Of a DNA stretch of 64,000 nt, positions 22,949-33,829 are shown piece after piece. The stretch comes from Whitmania pigra (lineage: Eukaryota; Annelida; Clitellata; Hirudinida; Haemopidae), in contig JAJTWR010000113.1 in NCBI GenBank assembly GCA_021613335.1, positions 1,837,501 to 1,901,500 of the forward strand, read 5' to 3'. Made by a program: the position numbers and the translations under genes. Under the pieces are notes generated by a model that did not search any database, was not told the origin of the DNA, and saw nothing but the letters and a program-made list of their open reading frames with translations. The first letter of the stretch is position 1. The number at the start of each line of letters is the position of its first letter.

Positions 22949-25900
22949 ATGGATCCACACGAGATTCGGGATACGATATTCAGTGAGCTTGGAAAAGCAT
23001 TGCTGGAAAAAATAGAAGGAAATAGCAAAGTTGGTTTTCAACAACATCGAATAAGATTTAGCTTATAAATATAAATACTTGGTTTATTCAGCTAGGATCT
23101 ATTCGTGTCAAGCTTGAATTTGAAGATGAAATAAGGTTTTTAAAGCCATTTTTCACTTTATTATTGGTTGGAATTATTTAAAAACCTCATATTGAAAAGG
23201 GCTGTACAACTGTCCAGACCAGTTCTTTATGAGGACTTGCTCAGGAGAGTCAACAAGGAATTTGGTGCAAATGTGTTCATGAAATGCTTAGTTTCCAAAG
23301 AAAACCAGGTTTTTTAATATTTATTAATTGAGTTGATAATGAGCATCTTGCAATGTCTGCCTTTTTGTTAAAGTGCCAAAACATGACATGCAGTTTGCTT
23401 AAGTCTTTAGTTTTAAATCTTGCCGCAGAATTTTAATTGGAATTGTGTAAGGACAGTATTTTATTTGTAAATTTGAATGCTTAATGTTAATGAGAATCGA
23501 TGTCAGGTGTTCCACGTGCTGAAAGATCAAAATGACCTCGACAATGCAATAAAACTAGTGGATAGGGCTTGCTCGAACAATCCTTGCATCCTTATTCGGA
23601 TCATTCCTCGCATGTGTTCAGGGTTCACGGACATCACCCCTTCATCCATCATCAGAATCTTTAGCAGAGTTTGTGGTTTATACTGATTGGCATTTGAAAT
23701 GGTAACGAGTTGCCTTAACTTCATAATCAATTAGTGATATCACATCCATTACTTAGTAACAATGTTACTTGGTATAAATAATAAGTTGATGAATATAGCA
23801 ACAATGAAAGAAAATTGGGTCATAAATGTGGATTGTGCTACATTGTTTTATTTTGGCAGCTGATGTATTTTCATACATTTTATTTATTATTTTAAAATCA
23901 TAACTTATACATAGTCGTCGCTCTTAGCAATGTAACTCTAGTTTGTAGTTCAGCTGATAAAGGTTCTGAACAATAAGAAATTTGGGAATTTTACAATGAT
24001 ATGATGAGCAAAGTTGGGAACAACTTCGTCAATAAAGGTGCCAATTGAAGATTCTTGTTTCCCAGCCAGTCGAGGCCTTGTTCACGATGCCATTGATTTG
24101 AGCTTTAAATAAAATTTAAAAATAAAAGGGGTTTAAAATGACTATTTTGAAGAAATATATAATGTACATTATTTTAAAATTTTTTAATTTTTTAATCAGG
24201 ATTCAGGATTTGAAACTTCCCCTGATTTGATTAAATTTGAAGATCCCTTGAAGCAGGTGTGATTACCTCATTCGCTTAAACAATTCAAAATATTTTTACA
24301 TAATGCATTAATGCTTGCATAATTTGTGTATAAATTATTTCTATATATTTACATTGAACTTTCTATTAACTTTAAAATGTTATAATAGATTTAATATCAT
24401 TATTGATATATTAAAACAATGTAAACTTGGATAGTTTCTTTTTTTGTTCCACAAGGATGTTGACAATCACATACTAAGGCAATTTGCTTCTCTGTCGACC
24501 ATTTCTCCAAGTTTGATTGTCAATTAATTCAATTTTTAATGTGAAATATATTTTTCAAGTAATTATTAATTGTAATATTTCTTTTGTCATCATAAACTTG
24601 GTTTCACATGATTTAAAATCTGACCACAGCAATTTTATCTTGGTGCAGTACACACGTGGATGAACAATATTTTTCATTGGATGTAAAATTGTTGATGTTT
24701 TGTGATTAAAAATATTTATTTGCAGATGACAACGTCGCCAACAACTTCCTACAGAAGAACTGCCCTCAAGTTCAACCCTCGAGCAGGTCACTGAGGACTT
24801 CAAGCAACTCTGAACTTGGAAGGAAGTTCATCTCTATGAACCAGTTGAACACATATCCAAACATCAAAAGCAAATGTGACGAGATGCTTTTCATTTATTT
24901 TTAAATGTTTTTTGAGAATCTTTTATTTTGTGCAATTTAATAACATTAATTTTTGTGCCACTCTTTAAAAGTCTGTAACTGTTAATTTGCAGAACTAATT
25001 GCTTACCACTTGCAGCCGGAGTGTGTCTGGGCGAATGGAAGAAGGGTCGACTGTTGGGTTCGGGATCGTTCGGAAAGGTTTTCCTGTGTTACGACGTCGA
25101 GAGTGGCAGAGAATATGCGGTGAAACAAGTGCAAGTCATCAGTCGAAACTCTCAACATGCTTCTCGGGTGAGAACATTTTCTTGCTGTATCGTGTCGAGT
25201 TACACGTCTGCCAATGAAACTTCATTCCATGTCTTGTTAAACATGTAATTCGTTACGCGTAGTGGTACATCGGAGATTTAATCACTTCGAATGCAGCTAA
25301 GGCTATAAGCAGAAGAACACAAAACAAATATTTGTTTAAACTGGCTACTTAATAATAATGATAATAATAATTAATTTACAAATATTTGTTTAAACTGGCT
25401 ACTTAATAATAATGATAATAATAATTAATTTACAAATATTTGTTTAAACTGGCTACTTAATAATAATGATAACAATAATTAATTTACAAATATTTGTTTA
25501 AACTGGCTACTTAATAATAATGATAACAATAATTAATTTACAAATATTTGTTTAAACTGGCTACTTAATAATAATGATAACAATAATTAATTTACAAATA
25601 TTTGTTTAAACTGGCTACTTAATAATAATGATAACAATAATTAATTTACAAATATTTGTTTAAACTGGCTACTTAATAATAATGATAATAATAATTAATT
25701 TACAAATATTTGTTTAAACTGGCTACTTAATAATAATGATAATAATTAATTACAAATATTTGTTTAAACTGGCTACTTAATAATAATGATAACAATAATT
25801 AATTTACAAATATTTGTTTAAACTGGCTACTTAATAATAATGATAATAATTAATTTACAAATATTTGTTTAAACTGGCTACTTAATAATAATGATAACAA

Positions 25901-27579
25901 TAATTAATTTACAAATATTTGTTTAAACTGGCTACTTAATAATAATGATAATAATAATAATAATTAATTTATAAAGCGCCTTGTGAGTAACGTCAGAGGT
26001 GCCTTCATAGTGTCTTCGCTGTCCCATGAAGTCCTTGTTGGGTCACATAAGTTAATAATGTCAATTAACATTGCAGGAGGTGAAAGCATTGAGAGAGGAA
26101 ATAAACTTTCTCCGGCAGAACATCGTCCACCCTCACATCGTCCAGTACTACGGTTTCCATGACGACGGGATTGACCTCTCCATACTGATGGAATACATGC
26201 CTGGAGTCAGTTGTGCTAATGTTCTTGAGTTATAAATATAAGCTATAAATAGATTTTTGTCATGTTAACATGTAACAAGTAAATGGATGCAATCATCAAG
26301 ATCATCCATTACCTCGATGAAAATAATTAGGCATTTCTAACAATATCTGTAAATAAATTATATTTTATTATGACTTTTATTGTTGTTACTATTGCAAATT
26401 CTGCAGATGTTAATAATGTTTTCATTGACATAATTAAGTTTATTTTATATAAATTATGGAGACATTTACTTTAATAGAAATCACTATTCTTAAAATTGAA
26501 TTGGTGAAATAAACAATACATTTTAAATACTACCTTTAATGCAACATTAACTTCCTAATAAATGTATTAGTGAACAAACATGACAGGGTTCAGTAGAGAG
26601 TCAGATAAAGCAGTACGGACCACTGACCGAGAGGAATACTGCCAGTTACACGCGACAGGTTCTTGAAGGACTTGAATACCTCCACAAAAAGTCCATTGTG
26701 CACAGGGACATCAAAGGCGAGCATATCAATTTTTGTTTTATATTTATTAATTAGTATTTTTTAATTTTATGAATTTTATGTTTTAAATTTTATATTTCCA
26801 TTGGATTTTCAGACATTTTAAGATTATGGAGACTGATTTGATAAAGGACTTTATAAATACTAATCTTTATTATACCTCAGTCTGCTTGGTTACTTGAATG
26901 ATATTGTAAATGTTTACAAAAAAAACTTAAAAATGTATCAAATGATATTGTTTTAATCGGTCGCAACGTAATCATTTTAGGTGCCAACATATTGCGCGAT
27001 CACGATGGCAACGTCAAGTTGAGTGACTTTGGAGCATCTAAGAGACTCCAAACGATCTCAACCATGCAAACACAAACGGGCACGGCCTACTACATGTCAC
27101 CGGAGGTTCTCGATGGAAACGGATATGGAAGGAAGACTGATATTTGGTAGCTGCTTGATTGCTATTTTATTTTTTACAATTGGTCTTCATGTAATTGTAG
27201 CTGTTTGAATAGACCTTCTTGTTGTCATGGAAAGTAGTTTTCTTTTAGCAAACATTTTCATGTCTTTGTTGTTAATTCAGTTACATTTAATTAGAAAATT
27301 AATTTCAACCAACATTTCCTAAGGAGTCTTGGATGCACTGTGGTGGAGATGCTGACAGGCCATCCACCCTGGCATAAACTGGAAGGACTAGCAGCCATCT
27401 TTAAAATAGTCACCTCAAATGAATCTGGTTATGTCCTGCCTGAAAATGCTTCAAAGCAGGCCAGGGATTTTCTGGATCTGTGTTTTGAGAGGATTCCTTC
27501 CCGTCGCCCAACGTCGTCACAACTTTTGTTTCATTCTTTTGTCAAATCTTTGGGTTTTTTTGATTCTGATCAAGGTTGA
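22949..27579 (+). CDS. MAP3K2/3 (MEKK2/3)-type kinase: PB1 domain plus protein kinase domain
   Basis: Exons read by splice consensus and phase: 22949-23029, 23092-23135, 23200-23308, 23507-about 23668, 24200-24256, 24456-24510, 24726-24875, 25016-25167, 26077-26205, 26587-26716, 26981-27146 and 27324-27579, giving about 496 residues. Exons 2-4 form a PB1 domain ([48 protein letters not shown]), the module by which MEKK2/3 pair with MEK5. A Ser-rich linker follows. The kinase domain has the glycine loop [13 protein letters not shown], the ATP lysine in AVKQV, the HRDIKGANIL catalytic loop, [20 protein letters not shown], and subdomain [13 protein letters not shown]. It is predicted to phosphorylate MAP2Ks in the cytosol. 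It is shorter than vertebrate MEKK2/3 (about 620) because the linker is short. The intron after HRDIK starts with GC. The boundaries of exons 4-6 are the least certain. Confidence 0.88.
25322..25970 (+). repeat. 12-copy minisatellite (about 54-bp unit) in a MAP3K intron
   Basis: Twelve tandem copies, mostly 51-54 bp. Each has AAATATTTGTTTAAACTGGC, then TACTTAATAATAATGATAA and a short AATAATTAATTTAC tail. Small differences (AAC versus AAT triplets, one or two triplets missing) distinguish copies. The last copy runs straight into a SINE 3' end (AATTTATAAAGCGCC), and every unit contains a tail-like AAT stretch, so the array appears to be an amplified SINE-tail junction. Confidence 0.95.
25955..26040 (-). 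mobile_element. SINE 3'-end fragment
   Basis: On the plus strand, TTTATAAAGCGCC is followed by an ACGTCAGAGGTGCC block, matching the 3' part of the tRNA-derived SINE at 52068-52275 and the block GCGTCAGAGGCGC near 62597. The element reads on the minus strand and ends in an ATT tail. No tRNA-like head is present. Confidence 0.6.
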
Positions 27580-29480
27580 TTTGCTCTAAATTTATTGCAT
27601 GGAATGTGCATATGCTCAATTTCACATTGTAATCAAAATTTGTGAATTTGTAGAGCTGCAAATTGTAAAATGTTGTTCTAATATTTTGGTTTTTACTGGG
27701 AATGTTTATATTTTGTTGATTTTGTATTATAAAGTTGATTATGTATGGCATGGTGTTAGCATGTTTGCACGAACACTTGATTGCCGCTGCAGGTTTTGTT
27801 TTTACCTCGGGTTCGTAGATTTTGAATAATCAGGTCGTTTCTTCTAGGTTTTCTATAAATGACGACATATAAATGAAGTACAATTCTGCCTTCACTTTAG
27901 TTCAGTGGGTTGCATTGGGTTAGGTTGGTGGGATATAAGGTTTGGAGCACCACGTAAGATGGATTTTGAAATTAATGAAGCTTTTGGCTTTTGTGATGTC
28001 TTTTTACTATTTTGAAGGGCCAGTAAGCAGGAAATTTTGTAAAAGGATCCTTTACTTGAATAGCAGAGAAATTCTTAAGATATACACTCTCTGACATGGC
28101 ACGTTTGGAATATCGAAATTGGGTAAAAGCCTTCTTGGATCCTGTCGGCTAATGAAGCACAATGCATTTGAGGTCCAATCTGAACTCTGTTCTTTTCACG
28201 AAAATAAGTGCGTTCGACGAAACCATTGTTTCGCCGTACTTGACTCTACATATCCTTACAATAATTGGGAGTCACTGTTGGCTGGGCTGTAGCAACTCTG
28301 CAAGTTCCCAATGGCTTCACGTCGCATGCTACCTGCCTTGCAACAGCAAACTTCGACTATGTGAGGCTCTTTTTATGTCGATCACGTTCACCCCAGTTGC
28401 CTACAGCGGCCATGAAAGCTCTCACTAACAACATTAAAAATTGTATTACATAAAAACAGTAAGAGTGCCTATTTTGAATTTCGGGATACGTGCTATTTAT
28501 AATGTTTTGAGTACATAAAAAAATCGAAAAATATTTGTCATACGAACTTGTCTTAAGTCGAATTTAAATAAATGAAAACAACTTTTTAAATATTGAAAAT
28601 AAAAATGGATGTGCAGGTTACTCAGTGATAGACCTCAAATACAATTAATTGTATGTACATATTATCTTTCTAGGTGCTGTAGAACTACACCTACAGCTTC
28701 TCAACCATCGAAGATGTAGGCATTTGGTCAAAGTTCAGCAACCCATATTTTGGACACAGATTGACTAGAAAAATTTTAAAACTTAGTTTTTTTTTTACTT
28801 TACTCATCTAGGTTAGCAAATATGACAAATTTCAGCAAAATCCAAGATGGTGCTGTGTTGATTGGACATGAAATGATCCAAAAACAGCTTTACATCAGCA
28901 TCCTCTGCTGGAAGACCTATCAAAACGAGAAATTGATGACTAGCCAAAGCTATCAGAAGTAGCTTTCATAACAAAATTTAATAATTATTTCACTTCTTTT
29001 TAGAACAACAAGCGAGGTGTTTCTGATGGAAGTACATTTGCCTGGATAAAGATATTCATCCTATTTTTTTCAATAATCAATAATAGCAACAATTATTATA
29101 TCATCACCATGAACACTTTCGTCAAGCTAGTAGAGGTGGATGAAACTTCCATAAGCAAACATGTAGGTAAATAACTTTGAAAAACAGTTGCATGTTTTTA
29201 ATATTTAACACAAAACATTTTCCATCGAAACATGGTGCCCATCAAAAATAAACATCAACAACCCCAAACATCCGCCAGGCGGCATACAAAAAAAAAGGCG
29301 TTCCAAAAACAGCTTGTATTATAGCGTCCTCCTTACATGTATTTCATGTTTTCCTCAATCACAGGGTGAGGTGTTTCTGAATGCAATGCATTCCTTCTAC
29401 TTAAAATTAAAAAAAAAAAAATAAGTAATGAAAAATTAAAGATGATAAACGGGTCATCATTTTTGTGATTACTAACGATA
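27580..29480. other. Interval downstream of the MAP3K gene
   Basis: It holds the 3' UTR of the kinase gene, then sequence of mixed composition. Around 28150-28450 the base composition is more balanced and frames of 62-88 codons are open, but no domain is recognisable. A pair of related fragments (CCAAAAACAGCTT near 28877 and 29304) suggests an old dispersed repeat. Confidence 0.35.
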
Positions 29481-29483
29481 TAC

Positions 29484-30165
29484 AGGGGGACCCGGTTATG
29501 TCGCAAGCCAAAAGGCTTAGGGGTTTGCCAAAAAGCGTCGAGATAACCGATGATCAAGGTAACCGAAAATCATTATTTCGGCTATATATTAACATGTGCA
29601 TGAAATTTCTTTATGTACGGCTGCTCCTCTCCCGGTGGCAGCGCGGATTCGAACCCCATTGCGGATGCACCGTCCTAATCATCTAGCTATGCAACGTTAA
29701 TAAAACAATTTGGTGGATTTTTACATAGCAATTGGTATGTTTTCATACTTTTTCTCTATTGACTTGATTACAAAAGATTTCTCTTAACCTAAAGACTTTT
29801 TTGGGACAAAAATAATAAACAGAATAGCTACATCGTGTTATCCCTCAGGCAAGATCAGCAACAGTGAGTGAATTGGGTTTGGCTACATATTAGAATCGAC
29901 ATAACCGATGAGAAAATGCTACGACAAAGTGGGAATTTGGCGATTCCATTTCAAAGTCGGCGATTTGTCAGCGGGGGAATCGAGATAACCGATGTAAAGT
30001 GGCGAATTTAGCTCTCTTTTGTGCTCGAGATGTTAGGGTTCGGCGACATAAAATAATCTAAATAACCGATGAGAAAATGCTAAGACAAAGAGGGAATTTG
30101 TCGGTTCCATTTCAAAAACGTCGACTTGATGTGGTTGGCGAGTTAAAAAGTTTTCTTTGTTTATG
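29484..30165. mobile_element. Non-autonomous DNA-transposon-like repeat with a 162-bp internal duplication
   Basis: It starts with CAGGGGGACCCGGTTATGTC, which looks like a pogo/mariner-type terminus, and contains repeated ATAACCGATG motifs (about 29545, 29900, 29985 and 30062). Segments at about 29880-29980 and 30043-30125 are near-duplicates offset by 162 bp, both with ATAACCGATGAGAAAATGCT. No coding capacity. The matching opposite terminus was not found. Confidence 0.5.
29605..29695 (-). mobile_element. tRNA-derived SINE-like fragment
   Basis: On the minus strand GGGTTCGAATCC is a perfect RNA polymerase III B box, preceded by an A-box-like CTAGATGATTAGGACGG. Only about 15 bases separate the A-box region from the B box, too few for an anticodon arm and variable loop, so this is a tRNA-like SINE head rather than a tRNA gene. 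It differs from the SINE at 52.1 kb. Confidence 0.5.
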
Positions 30166-30173
30166 GCCTATGG

Positions 30174-32042
30174 CAGGGACGGGCAACATACGGCCCGCGA
30201 CGGGATTTTGGTTGCAGATTGTTCCTGGCCGTACATGGTAATGTGGCCCGCGTCCACACCCCGCAGCAATCTCCTACTACTTTCTTACTGCGCCGTAGTA
30301 ATAGTGACTGTTAGTCATTCTTTGGTTGTTTTAGGTTAGATTTAGAATTTACAATAAAATTTGTATCATGGATTTTGCTAAGAAACGTAAAGTTGGCAGC
30401 GAGTGTCGCGCATTTAACTAAGATTGGATGCCTAAGTTCTTTTTCACAGAAGTCGGCAAGAAATCATTATGTTTCACTGTGCAGTGAAAGTGTTGCCGTG
30501 TTCAAAGAGTACAACATTAGCCGCCATTATGCGACGAAACCTGCAGGCTATGGCAGTACTTTATCAGCAGCGGAACGGCAAACAAAAGCAGCAGAACTGG
30601 ACAGAAAACTTGTAAAGCAGCAGAATGTAAGAATGGAAAAGCCAAAGTAGCCCGGAAAGCTGCTACTCATGCCAGCTTCGTGGTCGCATACAACATTGTT
30701 AGGCACAGCAAATCGTTCTGTGATGATGAATTTGCCAAAACGTGCGTGCTCGATGTAGTTGATCAAGTCGGTCCAGAACACAGAAAGAAGTTTGAAGAAG
30801 TCAGTTTGTCGCCGCATTGAAAAAATTGGTGAAGACCTGACATCACAACTGAAAGGGCGTGGATGAAAGCACTGACATCGATGACACTGCACAGTTGCTC
30901 ATCTTTGTACGATGCATTTCAGGTGACTTGGAAGTCACAGAAGAATTGCTGTCAAAGGAATCAATGAAAGACAATACCACCGGGAAAAATATTTTTGAAT
31001 GCCTTGCACACAATGCAATTACAATGGCAGAAAATGGTCAGTGTTACTACGGATGGTTCTCCATCTTTGACAGGAAATAAAGAAGGTGTACTGAAAAGAC
31101 TGGGTGACCGTGTTGCAGAGGAAATTGATATTTCTACATTGCATAATACACAGGAAGTGCTGTGTGCTTGACATAAACATGTTGTGGATCCAGTTGTAAA
31201 AAGTTGTTAATTTTATCAGGGCGAGAGGTCTAAATCTCAGACAGTTTGTCACACTTCTGGAAGATTGCGGCTCTGATCACAGTGATGTTCTGTATCATAC
31301 CGTTGTACGCTGGTTGAGTTTCACTTTCCAACACTCGAAACTATGGCACCCCAGACAGATGATGTCAACTGAGAACCAATATGGTATCTACACTAGACAA
31401 TGAATTTGCTCGTCGTTTTGTGGACCTCCAGAAACTTGCTGCTGAGTTTCATATCTTGTCATCACCGTTTACAACTGACTTTGAAAAGGCGCCAGATACT
31501 CTACAGCTGGAACTGATTGATCTGCGGTGTGACTCTACCCTGAAAGAGTAATTCCAATCTGAAAGCATTGACAACTTTTATGCGTCACTGAATGAGTCCA
31601 AGTTTGCCAACCTGAGGAAGATGGCCATGAAACTACTTATTCTGTTCGGGTATACATACATTGGCGAATAAACATTCTCGACCATGAACATTAACAAGAC
31701 AAAGCTGCGTTCCAATCTAACTGATGTTCACGTGCAGTCTTTACGGAGAATTGTTATGTACGACATGCAGCCTGAGTTCAAACAACATGTTGACAACTTT
31801 GATCGACCACAGTTATCTCATTGACTTTAGCAGCTATTGAAGTACATTAAGTTAAATTCATTAAATACTGTTTTTGGTCTCTATGCTTTAAAGTTCACAA
31901 GTTTAAAGTTTACATTAAATACGATTTATTCTTTGCATAGGTGGATAAATACGCTATTAAGGTATCGATTTAGTAATACGACCCGCCAAAGTCTTCATTT
32001 TTCCATATCCGGCCCGCCGGCTAGAGAAGTTGCCCACCCCTG
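30174..32042 (+). mobile_element. hAT transposon with both terminal repeats and an 8-bp target duplication
   Basis: The left end reads CAGGGACGGGCAACATACGG. The right end, reverse-complemented, reads CAGGGGTGGGCAACTTCTCT. The flanks are gcctatgg (30166-30173) and gtctatgg (32043-32050), an 8-bp duplication with one mismatch, the length hAT elements produce. Inside is a transposase relic on the same strand. The 1.87-kb element is thus a nearly complete but inactive hAT insertion. Confidence 0.88.
30375..31824 (+). pseudogene. hAT transposase pseudogene (GTF2IRD2-like type)
   Basis: The first segment (30375-30650) includes AVFKEYNISRHYATKPAGYG and AERQTKAAELDRKL. A second one near 30855-31080 has DESTDIDDTAQLLIFVRCIS, the RNase-H-like core typical of hAT transposases related to the domesticated GTF2IRD2 C terminus. 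The end has MNINKTKLRSNLTDVHVQSL, a dimerisation-domain motif. Many stops and frameshifts lie between these blocks, so no functional transposase is encoded. Confidence 0.8.
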
Positions 32043-32169
32043 GTCTATGGTGTCGGTTGTTTTTTGGAGCTCCTTTGTTTATTTCGTTTTATTGCGGCTA
32101 AGGTCGGAAATTTTAACTTGTACACTATTGGCAAGTTACTGGTAAAGTAAGGTTGAATAAATTAACACA

Positions 32170-33250
32170 ATATGGCTCGGAAAGCAAGTAAGGGATATTC
32201 TTGATCAAATGTTGGACGATAAGACCATCGATGATCTAGCTGATAGGCTAAAACTAAATTACTGCCTGTGTTGGCTTAAAAAATAATTGAGAAAATTGAG
32301 CAGACAAAAAATGTCTGATCTTGTTGTCGAAGAGGTTAGGAATGAGCTAGAGCGGATAGTTTTAAATAAAAAGTAATCTCTGATGGAAACAACTCTAAAA
32401 CAAAGGTTAGACCAACTTGAAATTCAACTTAGATCAAACAATGTGAAGATTCATGGCATCCGGAATCAGCCTTTGCAGAGACGTTATCCAACTTTGTGCA
32501 GGAAGGACCCCCACAAAAAACCACTCCAAGGCTGACACAGTGAGAGACGTTGTGGATTGTTGTGGATTTAGGCTTTGCCTGGAAATCTTTGCCAGAGACA
32601 TTGCGACCGCTTATAGAATAGCTGGACCCAGGAAAAGCCCTCGCCCTATAGTTGTCTGCTTTACAAACAGAAACGCAAAAAAATAAAGTACTAGAATTAA
32701 GAAAATTGTTAAGAAATCAGAAAGAAGAGATAAAAATTTGCATCAACGAACATTTAAGTAGACTCTTAAGTAAAATTACCAGAGGGAACTCTGAAATTTT
32801 TGGGATCAGTAAGATACACCTCAAAGATAAAAAAAAATATGTTCAGTTTGGTTAAGAAATGGTCACATTTATTTATACTTGGAGGACTTAATTAGATTTC
32901 AGTAGAAATGGTTGATATAAATAAACCCTATTTTGAACTCTTTTTTTTATCAAGTTACGAATACAGCATTGCTGTTGCGGTGATTTATCGTCCACCAAAC
33001 TAATTTGCAAAAGTTTAATAAAAAATGGAGGTTCCTACTTGATCAGAGTGTTCGATGTCAGAGCTATGTTCTTCTGGGCGATTTTAATATTGACTCAAGC
33101 AGTGAACTCTGCAAGAATGCCAGAACACAGAATTCCACACATTGCTTGCAATCAACGAAACTACCGACAAGAATAACTCCGGCAAGTTTATATTCATGTT
33201 GCTCTGTATCTACAATACAACTCGAAACTTTTTATAACAAAAAACTCAAG
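32170..33250 (+). mobile_element. Decayed LINE with ORF1-like and endonuclease remnants
   Basis: An ORF1-like coiled coil precedes LEIQLRSNNVKIHGI, the usual entry to the ORF1 RNA-binding domain, and LRNQKEEIKICINEHLSRLL resembles its C-terminal part. Further on, AVAVIYRPPN, VLLGDFNID and LPTRITPASL are motifs of the apurinic-type endonuclease of Jockey/CR1-group LINEs. Stops and frameshifts are frequent and no RT domain follows, so this is an internal fragment of a dead copy. Confidence 0.65.
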
Positions 33251-33769
33251 ATTCTTAAAATACACAAAATTAACCACCACTATCAGGCATCGTGACGTAC
33301 AAACTGGATTTTCGCATGCTCCCTTACTTATGATATGAACTCTTTGTAAATCACCCACCACTTCATTCTTATGCACTACGATCCATCCCAAAATACAAAT
33401 CATCCTTTGCCAGATGCAACACACTACTTCATTACATAACATGCTCAGACCCTAAAATGTATCCAAAAATCCCAGTCACAATAGTTTTTCAACTGAACCT
33501 ATCTTCTTTTAAGCACTGCTCAAACAATTCATTATTAATTCGCCATCTTTTCTCTGACATCTCATTTATGGTCACTCTGTCCACAAATAAGTTACAGTTC
33601 ATCGATTTTTAAATATGGTATGGGTTGTCCAGAGATCGGGATACTAATCCCTTAGGAGCGGGCATAATTCTGTTTTTAAATTTAAGTTGTTTATTTCTTG
33701 TTCTGCTCAATAAAAAACCAAAAGTGCGGTCCAATTATATTGCCGAATATTTAAATATGCTCTCGTTGA

Positions 33770-33820
33770 TCCTTCACGGACTTTTTGGTCCGCGGACCAC
33801 AGTTCGAAACCTCGGCTTTA
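33770..33820. repeat. Repeat end with a 14-bp perfect palindrome
   Basis: TGGTCCGCGGACCA is self-complementary and sits between GGACTTTT and CAGTTCGAAACC. Sequences of the form 'GGTTTCGAACTGTGGTCCGCGG' are common at hAT-like element ends in animal genomes, so this may be such a terminus; no partner end was found. Confidence 0.35.
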
Positions 33821-33829
33821 AGTTATGAG

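Noticed and set aside
27599..27829. 76-codon ORF after the MAP3K stop
   Set aside because: No domain, typical AT-rich 3' UTR composition, and located immediately after the stop codon.
29605..29695. A functional tRNA gene
   Set aside because: The B box is perfect, but there is no room for an anticodon arm between the A and B boxes, and the acceptor ends do not pair.
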